The notes below the pieces were generated by a model. It saw only the letters and a list, made by a program, of their open reading frames with translations, did not search any database and was not told where the DNA came from. DNA of 64,000 bases from Neckera pumila (taxonomy: Eukaryota; Streptophyta; Bryopsida; Hypnales; Neckeraceae), in assembly GCA_963969595.1 (NCBI GenBank), contig OZ018416.1:9440065-9504064 (forward strand), given 5' to 3'. Shown in pieces: positions 50,401-59,753 of this stretch. Position 1 is the first letter of the stretch. Each line of letters opens with the position of its first letter. The translations under genes were made by a program, and so were the position numbers.

Positions 50401-53400
50401 ACTGATACCTTTGAGCCCAGCACGGTTCAGAGAAATGGAAATGCATACCTCTGTCTAAGTTTGTGTCAAGGTACTTGTAATTCCTCATATATGCTTCATT
50501 ATGGACAGCAAGGATGATCATCTTCTCGTACTTGCCTTTCAAAATATTTAAAAATTGGATCTTAAAATCGTTCTTATACAACAGTTGTAAAAACAAAGTA
50601 GTCTCCTGCACGCAGGCAAACAAACAGCTAAATGGTCAAACAGCGAACATCTCTAGTATTCGTGCTCCCACCAGACTTACAACCTGCAATATTTCTTCTA
50701 ACATATAGCAGCTGATTCTCCAATTAATAAATCCAAAGACATAGTGATCACAGAACTTTGTTAAACAAAATGCATAAAGGAACTCGCAGATGCACAAAAA
50801 TGTTGTCAGTTAACTGCAGCCCGCTTTTTACTACAGGAATCTATGCCATATGCCATACGCACGGAATTATAAATCTATACACCTCTGTTATGCTTTGCTG
50901 TTCACGACTCAAATCTGGTGTGCAAATACAAGGAGATATTTATATATGACAATACCGCTTCAATGATATTTTCTGGCATCCAGCCCAAGCAGTCCAGCAA
51001 GATGTCCAGCGGCGACGTTGGACTATCAATCTGCAAATAAAGTCAACATGCAGATTTAAGGACACATCATAAGGACACAAAGAGATGTCGTTCAAAAAAA
51101 CTAGAAACTGAATTTACAAACTCGTGGATATCTTGATTACATACCTGATATATAATTTCGTACTCTATTATGTCTTTGCAAACTATGCTCCGAAGCGCAT
51201 CTACAGCACAGATCTGCGAAGCAACAAGAGCAAATTGTTTGCAGACATAACCTAGTCAAGTGACAAGACAAATGAAACAGGGAATATGATTTCACAGCAC
51301 GACCGTTCATGAATATCGGTATCCCTCACCAGTGACAGCAGACTGTTATTTTAATTCCATTTTATTAATTGATGCAGCATATAATCTGCATGTGAAAAGT
51401 ATATCCTCTCGATATGTTTGTCATCGAACACCTCTTAACACCACCTAAAAGACCCATGTCACTTGAGAGTGTCTAATGTCCACTGGAAGACGTAGATGAC
51501 CTAGTAATCCTTGAATGTTCACAGTTCTTGAAAGTACATTGGAATACCAGCTCGAGAGGGCTGGTTATGACGTTTGAGGGTTAATTTGAACGTATATAAA
51601 GAGGACATCTGTTCAACATGAAAAGTTCAAAGCAGCGTATGCTGACCTTCAGTGACCAATTCAAATATATCATGGCCATTGCAGTCTCTTGCTCACATGG
51701 ATTACTCAGCTTATCATGAAGCCTCTTGACCCACGCCAGCAGCTCTCTCAGCACATATCGCACTGTAGAAAGTTTCAAAGTCCCATAAGAAACTGTGAGA
51801 GGTCAATGCTTCAAAAGCCTCTCAATAATTAACATATGCGAATATTTTTTGTTAGAATGTCCCGACTAGTGATTCCCAAAGATGACAAGTCGGCTGCTTT
51901 AGATCCTATTACGCAACGATCGTTAACACTCAGAAAGGAATATAACCCCGTATTTGAAACAGGTTGTCGAACTCCAGAAATCATCTTGTAACCTCTTTTA
52001 TCTCAGCGTTCAACATGCCAGAAAATTGATCAACTTGGCAAATACAAATTGGTAGACCTCAAATCACTGTGTACCACATTCACATCTTGAAGGCGGCACG
52101 TCTTGCTAACAACCACCCAGCTCATAATCCTTCTACCTTTTGGACGCAAGGTCAGAATTCTGACAAATACTTGGACAGCTGGACTCTATATCTGTCATAG
52201 TTCATAGTTTTTAAGCCTAACACAATATACCATAAGAACCAAAGACCCAACCCAACCACGCCATCTGCGAAATATCTTGATCCAATTAATAACTTCAAAT
52301 GACAGCAACCATATGGGGAACTAACAGACAAATCCACGTACCAGCATCATGTGTTGCCCTCACAAGCTCGTCTTTCACTCTTGCTTCTTGCACATGGAGA
52401 CGTTGATGGATAGAACAAAACCTGCGAAACTGAGTTGTCAGTCGCAAGAACTTATGGTTTATGAAATTCCCACATGCCTGGAGCTATTTCATTTTCGAAA
52501 TATTGTCCCGCGATCTATACATTGCTAGGGAATGAAACGAGGCTTGCCTCCAGTACCCAGCAGGTTAAAGAGCTATCAACTACCGAAAGTACTGCGTGAT
52601 GCTAACATTACTGGTAATAGAGGAGCCACTACAAGGTCAAAGAACCTGCTTTAGCCTACGTCGGTCACTAGTAGAGTCCATTATTACTACTTTAACATAC
52701 CCCGATTCTTTCCATGCAGCCCGATCTCCACAGTCACAGCACCCACCAGATTCACTGTGGTACATCACTGCAAACATACCAACATCAGAGCCTGGATCTG
52801 AACAGCACTAAAATAAGGTCGTACTCTTGAAAGCCGCAGTCAGAGAGCAAGATCACGACATCTTCATGCTGGGTTAATAGACATCAACAGCAATTCAGAA
52901 ACGAATAATGCTCTTACAAGCTACTCTGAAACCTAGATGAAATACATCTTTGCCATTGAACTCACTTGTACATTCATACCTCCAGAAGACAAACAAAGCA
53001 CAGAAAGCCAAAAAAATACAAGTACGGTCTAAAACAGGAGGAGTGGAATTACCATAGTCATGCTTCCGATGCTCACCGTTCTGGAAACACTCGACACATA
53101 TTGCACTGCATTACAACACCAGAGGAAATGGTCACTACTTCACGGAACGCCTAAACCATGTGCGTAACTATAACAAACACAATCATCGAACGTTGCGAAT
53201 ACGAGCAACCGCGTATCAGCCAACCTATTCTCCAGAAATCGAGGGTAACCCAAATCCCTCCACCTAAGAACTCGTCAGCTAAAGCAGTTTCGGCGATTTA
53301 AAAACTGCAATTGATTCTACCGCCCCGGATTGACAAGTCGACCCGAATTCCAGCCACAGGAGACCACCCCAAGTAGACATGAATCGGATCAAATGAAATC

Positions 53401-54413
53401 GCTATGACGCCTTATATTTCCAATGGCATAAAATTTCAATTTCACTTCACTTACTATGAGAAATACTACTTTCGGATCGTGAAACCAAGTACGAAACGGG
53501 CAAATAAAATGACAGACGTTAAGAAGATGATCGATTATTGTCGCGGATGATAACGAAGTACATGTCCCTGTACAAGATCGCTAAAGGGAGGGCAGATGAG
53601 GCAAAAAAGTGATCATACAACTATTCTGGAAGGGATTTTTATAAGCTAAAATTCAGCACATACTGTAAACAAGTGCAAATACTATCCGGTTTAAGAATCG
53701 ATCAATCTCATTCTCATGAGAATATATTTACTAACTTCACAGCTTATCCAAAATCTGCAGAGAGGTTTCCATAACCAATCCAGATATCCAATATAATGTG
53801 CAACTCCATCGTCAGCGATATCAAACGTCTCCATGAAGCGTAAAACTGAATTTAGCTTAATCATACACTTCAACCTCTCGACCAGGTCACATCTCGATTC
53901 CATCCCATTCCTTCATCTAGATTCTACATCACAAAGGAATATCGAAGTTTACGTTGACGATCCCAGCTCCATAGGTAGCAGTCAAGCAAATATCGACCCG
54001 AACAAGAAATCACCACTACAACATTTAACCATTTAAAAGCCCGTAAGAGGATATCCAGAAGATCCTAATCCGGTCCAAAAATTGGAAGCATTCTTCAAAA
54101 TTGTCCAAGCTTGTCGGCTTAATGCTGTCTGTTGGATTCTTTAACAAAGGTCCACTATACGAAATCCAAATGCAACACCACAGTGGGAGGATCAGATCGT
54201 GCTAACATACCTAGAATCATTCGTTTGACAAGTGCGGCACCGATACGCAATTATCCCCTTGGACCAGACGTTCGTGCATTGCGATTCTCCTTGAGCCCGA
54301 AACTCGTCGAGGTACGATGGCAGAGGCACCCCGCCGCACATCTTCAAGTTGAGCTCCCGGAGGCAAATCTCCGCTCCATCCTGACAAAGATGTCTAGGTA
54401 GGAGTTCAGACAT
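35431..54413 (-). CDS. PRT6: PRT6-type N-recognin E3 ubiquitin ligase (about 40 exons)
   Basis: UBR-box E3 of the Arg/N-degron pathway; binds N-terminal basic residues and ubiquitylates substrates such as ERF-VII factors. Exons include 54413-54211, 53105-53053, 52767-52701, 52421-52342, 51762-51647, 51213-51145, 51030-50956, 50605-50449, 49786-49672, 49318-49273, 48970-48812, 48569-48495, 48146-48021, 47748-47551, 47135-47085, 46742-46660, 46414-46318, 46157-46062, 45655-45542, 45391-45305, 45103-45005, 44699-44595, 44430-44285, 44210-44157, 44097-43925, 43738-43665, 43484-43399, 43031-42791, 42608-42333, 41024-40970, 40601-40382, 40146-40081, 39769-39565, 39179-38407, 38205-38011, then smaller ones to 35431. 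UBR box: YRCRTCQTNDSSAICVECF, NGEHRKHDY, GGCCDCGDRAAWK, GFCSIH. RING-H2: CVLC, QCCGHQMHLDCF, QCPTCR. C-terminal cap: CSNCGEMPT, ICLVCGQLLCC. Estimated 1,800-1,900 residues; the N-terminus before the UBR box is shorter than in flowering plants. Joins near 37.5-38.0 and 36.7-36.9 kb are unresolved. Confidence 0.93.
36759..36779 (+). repeat. Run of 21 G in a PRT6 intron
   Basis: An uninterrupted G tract on the plus strand, hence a C tract in the PRT6 pre-mRNA. It lies about 85-105 bases upstream of the exon beginning near 36673. Homopolymers this long are often mis-sized in assemblies, and the neighbouring splice junction is the one I could not phase. Confidence 0.9.
41127..41986. mobile_element. 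TTAA-element family 2-like, copy G (860 bp) in a PRT6 intron
   Basis: The left end is TTAACCCTTAAACGTCTTGA and the right end, reverse-complemented, TTAACCCTTCAAGGTCCACG. A subterminal hairpin GCATCCA-cttt-TTGGATGC (arms GCATCCA and TGGATGC) lies just inside the right end. The interior is very AT-rich and non-coding. It occupies most of the 1.3-kb intron between the two halves of the RING (exons 42608-42333 and 41024-40970). Confidence 0.7.
51435..51584. mobile_element. TTAA-element family 2-like, copy P (150 bp) in a PRT6 intron
   Basis: The right end, reverse-complemented, reads TTAACCCTCAAACGTC, close to the left end of copy G (TTAACCCTTAAACGTC). The left end TTAACACCACC is weaker. ACCAGC-tcgagag-GGCTGGT gives a hairpin just inside the right end. 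It lies in the intron between exons 51762-51647 and 51213-51145. Assignment is tentative because of the poor left end. Confidence 0.45.
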
Positions 54414-55220
54414 TTCCGACCTTTAACGCGGGCCAAGCCACAGCCACGGCCACAGCGTCGTCGTCGTCGTTTGCGACGTCGTCTCACGCCACTACGAAAT
54501 CAGTGATCCACAGAAAGCGAGAAAAGATCTTCCGCAAGAGCCACCTGTGTTCCGTCGACGCATCCGCAGTAACAACTTATGAGTATTATCAATTTCACAC
54601 CACCGAAGCCTCTTCCCTTCCATGAGGCCTCTTCCTCTTTCCTAGAACAATACACCTTGCACCCCCTCTCACCCTAACACACTCTCTCTCTCTTACACCA
54701 CTTCCCTAAACCCTAACACAATATCAACCTCCATCGCCCCTCCCTCCCTGGCATCGCCCCTCCACCTGACCGCGTCGCCCCTCACAGCACCTTCGCAAAA
54801 AAAACTCTCAACAGGAGCAGCGCAACCGAATAAATACACCTCCAAAGTACTCAAACGCAACTACCACGCTCCGTACTGCTGCAACTCCAATAACAAATCT
54901 TAATAATGATCACCATTGAAAATACAGAAAGAGGAAAAGAAAAAAAAAAAAAAAAGGCGCACGCACAACAACAAAAATCACTTCCGTGTGCGAGCTCCAC
55001 TTCTTTCCCTACCAACCTTAAGCGTCCCTCAGTCGCGCGGTCAATGTACTGGACCAACCAACCACCTGTCAATCGCGCATCCAACGAAATTTCTAAAAAA
55101 CTTCTTTCGGTAAAAGATCAATCAAGCAAAGCACGGCAGCGACGTAATGAATCGGAAAACAGCACGGAAGCAAACAGATCTATAAAAATACACTGGGCTC
55201 ATTTGCCGACAATGTTTGCA

Positions 55221-55254
<34 letters not shown>

Positions 55255-55802
55255 TTGCGGGACAGTGTCACAGTGTACCGGTAGTGGCCCCCACAATCGC
55301 CCCCCCAGGCTATGATAAAAGCTACACCATGATAGAAGGAAGGGAGTTTCGATGATACCGAGTTACCGACAATTCAGTCCGGCCTCTACTAGACTACCGT
55401 CCACGCCATTTGTTCGTATTCTTTTTTACTGTTTAAAAAATATCAGGCGGGTGGACGCGTTCGATGTATACCGGGCGAGGTGCACACCGCTTTTATCGGG
55501 GGTGGTTACCGTGTTCCTTCTGGTTACGCTTCGCAGAAAGGAGGCAAGCCCACCGTTCTTGACCAGGAACAACTGCCGAAAATGTACCGGGCTGGATTGC
55601 GGCGTGGTGAAGGGAGGGGAGCATCTCCACCAGTGCGGGATAGCGAGCAGGGCTTTTTTTTTTTGGCTTCCTAGTGCCAGATTGCACTAGAAAAAAAAAG
55701 TGGCTTAAAAATTTGGCTAAAAAATTAATGACAAACCGTGAAGTTTTTCGCCATAAAACTTCAAATTAAAAAAAAAATCTTGGATGAAATCACAAGGTTA
55801 TA
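54414..55802. other. PRT6 upstream region with (GAC)n microsatellite
   Basis: Contains the PRT6 5' UTR and promoter side (minus strand). A CT-rich stretch lies near 54600-54780 and an uninterrupted GAC trinucleotide run at 55221-55254. Several open frames (for example 54906-55355, plus) are low-complexity with no family match. The region is GC-richer than the transposon-filled DNA beyond 55.7 kb. No second gene is supported. Confidence 0.5.
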
Positions 55803-56208
55803 TAGTAGAACCACCCATTCTTGACCATGGAATCATATCCAACTTGTGGGGAGTAGTTATTGCCAACCAAGGCTGGAACAAATTTCCAATTGAAACTTGG
55901 AATGTGTTTTTTTCCCTTTTCAAGATTGGGACTATTGAAGGCATGACACATGTCCCAAAGTAGTGAGTAAGAAAGTAGTAAGTAGTTCTTGAATGATCGG
56001 ATTGGAAGAGTTTATACCTTGGGTATATGTTTAGGCCAACTTTTGGCTTCAAAACTTATAGTAATTTGAATTTAAGGAAAAAAATCACAAAAAATTGGCA
56101 ACACCGTCATTTCTGTCTGTCTATAGGGCAAAAAATTTACATTGCCTTCTCCTGCTCCAAAACATGCGTGGAATTGTTTAAGTGGTCGACTATGGGTGGT
56201 TCTACCAT
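55803..56208. mobile_element. MITE family K, copy 2
   Basis: The left end has GTAGAACCACCCATTC and the right end ATGGGTGGTTCTACC. The interior is the reverse complement of the element at 13201-13605 over long stretches (for example TGTCCCAAAGTAGTGAG and CTTGGAATGTGTTTTTTTC). About 406 bp with no open frame. Confidence 0.78.
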
Positions 56209-56388
56209 AGATGAAAATAAAATTAAAGATATAAGATATGTGCTAATGTGATATTTTCTATCCATTATGTGGATGAACATTGAAATTTAAAGCACCACTA
56301 TAACATTTTATATTGTCACTTTGGCATTTCATACAAATGAAAAAAAATAACCTAGATAGCAAGATGTTCATTTCCGGGGCTCATTGAC

Positions 56389-56773
56389 TTAATCCTTAAG
56401 GACAACAATAGTTTTGGGTACCCCTCATTTTGGAGACATATGCTCATACATCATTGTATTTTTTTGGTTTTCATATCAATGGTTATGTGGCCACCTTTCA
56501 AAGAAGGATTTGAATTCTCTGGCTCCTTCATTTTGGGGGCCAATTTTGAGTATGCAATTTTTGTATATGTTACCTCTACACAATGGATTAAATGAGGTTT
56601 TGGTAACATTGTAGCAATGGTGTGGAGAGCCATGATTATAATCTCGCATTTTTATACACTTTTACCTTCAAGCTTTTCCTACAGGCTTGAATTTGTACAT
56701 TTTTTTGGAAACAATTGGACATTAAATTGCCTAAAAACTAATCTTAGTAGTTGTTTTGTCTTTAAAGGGTTAA
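56389..56773. mobile_element. TTAA-element family 2, copy I (385 bp)
   Basis: The left end is TTAATCCTTAAGGACAAC and the right end, reverse-complemented, TTAACCCTTTAAAGACAA. The left 23 bases match copy H (31925) at all but about two positions. ACTAA-tc-TTAGT gives a small hairpin inside the right end. The interior is non-coding. Confidence 0.7.
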
Positions 56774-58014
56774 ACAAGTTATGTTGCACAATCTCTATTA
56801 CTAAGGCAAGCAAGTGTAATTGCAGAATACACAGTTTATATATGTGCCTAGCAAATGCTTTGCTCAATTTTCATTCGTGTCTATGATTGACATCAGTCAT
56901 TGTTTTGTGCAAAAAAATAATTCAACTCATTTTGAAGGTGAATTACTTGTTTACTCCACCGCTCATCTCATTACATTAATTTCAAGTCAATCACAAGTCT
57001 CTTGGAGCATTGTTGATGCATCATACCAAACAACTTGACAAACTAAATACTATTATTGAAAGCACATCCAAAAATTATGTAATGAGACACAAGCAAGGTG
57101 AACAAAGTTCTTCCAAACAATAAGGTGACTTCATAACATACTAAATCAGTGAAGTATGGGGCTCCAAAATACTCTTGGTTTGCCCCAATTAATATAGGCT
57201 CAAAGTAAGTTTCATCATTAAAGAAGTGTGACCACTTCATCTTGTTGAAGCACATTTCCCGAGGTACTTGAACACTTTCTTAGATTTCTAGAATTTTCTT
57301 AACATTAAGTAGGAGGCTTGATGAAAATGTTATGCTAACCTCTTCTTTTTTATTGAACAATGAATAACCTTCAATTAAAATTACTAGAAAAAAAGACAAG
57401 ATCAATCATATATACACATCTATTAAACAAGAGTGCCTTTAAATCCTATATATATCCTAAAAACACATTTTTAATTGCTCCATTTGGCATTCAAATCACT
57501 CAATGGTCATAACATTCTATATATTTTTTAGAAATAAACAAAATTTGTTTTTCCTCTAAGCTATTTTTTACTTCAAATAAGTTTGTTTTTTATAAGTGTC
57601 TAATTTTGTTATATATTTCTAGAAATACCAAGTAAATCGATCACAAGCTTTTGAAGTTAAAAAAATAGGTGTTTTAAATATAATTGTTGAATCAATCCCT
57701 GAAGAAAGATTTTGGCATTAGAAATTTAAAATTTTACACAATATCCAAGCCAACAACCCTGCAAGAAGGATATGTAATATCCAATTTTAAGTTAATTGTT
57801 TCTTGAAAAATAATCTAAAAAAGTATAAAATATTCTTTCCAAAGTTTTATGAAAAACAAAAAAGAAAGATTTATGTACACTAGAGTTAATTGTAAAGTGT
57901 GTGCAATGAGGGACCAAGAGTTGGAGTTCGAGAAAAATACAAGACAAAACTCCTTGAATGAAGCACAAAAACTTAGATTTGATGGAGTTTGGTGTTATGT
58001 TTTTTTTGCACTAA
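56774..58014. other. AT-rich spacer with a weak minus-strand frame
   Basis: No gene is recognised. A minus-strand frame at 57043-57255 reads WSHFFNDETYF and QEYFGAPYFTDLV, which faintly resembles the QSRERGSSFKDF and DESYFGALYFD stretch readable at 63.1-63.3 kb. Both could come from one decayed transposon family. The rest is featureless. Confidence 0.35.
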
Positions 58015-58339
58015 GGTAGGAGGTTCTTAAACCGCTTGGGCAGCTCTAAAATCACCCACCTCCTTAATGTTCACTGCTTGTACATGTTGCTTTTTGCAAT
58101 GTATAAGCAGTGAACATTTGAAGAGGTGGGCAATTTTAGAGCCCTCCAAAGCGTCAAAAATTTGAACTTCAAAATTCATAACTAATTCCACAAAGCTCCA
58201 AAAAACATGAAACAGCTTGGATTGGGTGCCAATTTCATTTGTCTTTGAAGGAAATTTTATCAAAAAATGTTTCAAAAAGTTTCACCTTCTCGAAATTTAG
58301 TTTCAATTCTTAAGTGGGCGCTTTATGAACCTCCTACCC
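58015..58339. mobile_element. MITE (GTAGGAGGTTCnTAAA ends) with an internal hairpin
   Basis: The left end is GTAGGAGGTTCTTAAACCGC and the right end, reverse-complemented, GTAGGAGGTTCATAAAGCGC. Inside, 58049-58142 forms a strong hairpin with arms of about 44 bases: GCTCTAAAATCACCCACC and TGTTCACTGCTT on the left return inverted as AAGCAGTGAACA and GGTGGGCAATTTTAGAGC. The loop is about 10-15 bases. No open frame. Confidence 0.75.
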
Positions 58340-58802
58340 TATTCTTAGTTAAACCTTCTTAGCTCTCACACCCTTATTTCAAACTCGGGAGACCTTTACA
58401 ATTAACTCTACTAGGTAGACATATTTGTATAATCATTTGTTCTGAGAGTTTATTATCAGACAATCACTTTGTTGTCATGAATTCTGGAAAAAGAAAAGAA
58501 ACAATTCCTTGTCAAGCTTCACCCTCTTTGTCAGGGCATCGCCATTGTAGACTCACCAAAGAGGGGTGCCAAGTGAGGTCTTGGTGAGTGGATTTGAAAA
58601 GTGGGGCTTTACCACTCTTCCTCTGTCCCACGGTTGACTCGCCAAACAAGGGCGTCAAATATATAATGGATGCCAAATATGTAATGCAAAAGATTGACAA
58701 TTTTAAAATTAAGCTTAAAAAACTTTACTTAGTTCATTGAAAACTAGATCACATTGTTTCAAAGGCATTCCAACCTAGTTTGTATTTTTGAACTAATAGA
58801 AA
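58340..58802. other. Spacer with a short direct repeat
   Basis: GACTCACCAAAGAGGGGTGCC at about 58550 (quote GACTCACCAAAGAGGGG) is echoed by GACTCGCCAAACAAGGGCG at about 58635, 85 bases on. Otherwise unique AT-rich DNA with no gene. Confidence 0.4.
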
Positions 58803-59390
58803 AGCTCATTATATACACATGGGGTGGTACAAGGTAGAACAAATGATGTGGGATAAGTAAATTAGATGTAGTAGGAGCTCCACTACTCATAGTTTATTTA
58901 AAAGTAAGAAATGTGTTAAAAGTAGGATTTTAGACCTCATTTAGGCAAAGTTGAATAAATTTTTTCAAAAGACTTTGACCTAAGAAAAGTTGGTAATCAA
59001 GATAAATTTCACCTCCAAAAATCCGTTTGTAATTTCAAGACTCCAATCAAAAGTTATGAACAAATTTCAAAAGAGGACTAGAAGGGAATTTTTTTGTACA
59101 TGCATAGTAGAAATGCATATTAGAAATCTGTCTATAACTTTTTATTGGAGTCTTGAAATCACAAACGGATTATTGGAGATGAAATTTATCTTGATTCAAC
59201 AACTTTTCTTTGTTCAAAGATTTTTGAAAAAAGTTATTCAACTATGCCTAAATGAGGTCTGAAATTCTACTTTTAACACAATTCTTACTTTTGAATAAAC
59301 TATGAGTGGTGGAGCTCCTACTACATCTAATTCACTTATCCCACATTGTTTGTTCTACCTCCGACCACCCCATGTGTATATAGTGAGCTA
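58803..59390. mobile_element. Foldback element, family L, copy 1 (588 bp)
   Basis: The ends are AGCTCATTATATACACATGG on the left and CCATGTGTATATAGTGAGC on the right. Arms are about 270 bases: GATGTAGTAGGAGCTCCAC, TTTTAGACCTCATTTAGGC and AAATCCGTTTGTAATTTC on the left all return reverse-complemented on the right. The loop is near 59095. Related to 20650-21055. The mirrored arms are diverged, with no transposase. Confidence 0.82.
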
Positions 59391-59540
59391 CTCTTCTTAC
59401 TTGGAACTCAACAAAAGTTGAAAATACTTTCATTCCAATTTTGATACACAAATAAAGGAATCTTTCTTGTAGTCAGAAGTATTTTTTCCTTTGTTTCTTG
59501 TACAAATGAAGGGAATTACATGGCAATTAAATTCTTTTAA

Positions 59541-59753
59541 TTACATCTGAGTGGCAGTTGGGGGCGTCAATACCTCAAAGTCAGGGTGAAAATTGGAATC
59601 AAACCCCATAGCAAGGCGTGCTAGGGCTTCCCCATTTGCCCGTCCCCTCTTCAAAACTTGAAGTGGCCGGGCATTTTTGGCGTCATTGTGCATGCGGTGA
59701 AGGAAAACACTTGGCCTGACGCACAAAGTCACTAGGTCAGCTTCACTTGGCAC
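59541..59753 (-). CDS. Unassigned open frame, possible gene or transposon fragment
   Basis: A minus-strand frame of 70 codons, open further upstream without ATG. Base composition is near 50 percent GC in otherwise AT-rich DNA. It contains PSVFLHRMHNDAKNARPLQ and RANGEALARLAMGFD. The amino-acid composition looks protein-like, but I recognise no family. It could be an exon scrap, a retrotransposon remnant or chance. Confidence 0.25.
   Translation of the reverse strand: MPSEADLVTLCVRPSVFLHRMHNDAKNARPLQVLKRGRANGEALARLAMGFDSNFHPDFEVLTPPTATQM

Noticed and set aside
54711..54725. CCCTAAACCCTAAC, telomere-like repeats here and AACCCTAA in RCCR intron 1
   Set aside because: Only one or two units in each place, and the intronic ones are spaced by the 84-bp repeat. 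Short telo-box words are common in plant promoters.
54906..55355. 149-codon plus-strand open frame
   Set aside because: Its length comes from a poly-Lys stretch (A-run) and a poly-Asp stretch (GAC microsatellite). No domain resemblance and no splice context.
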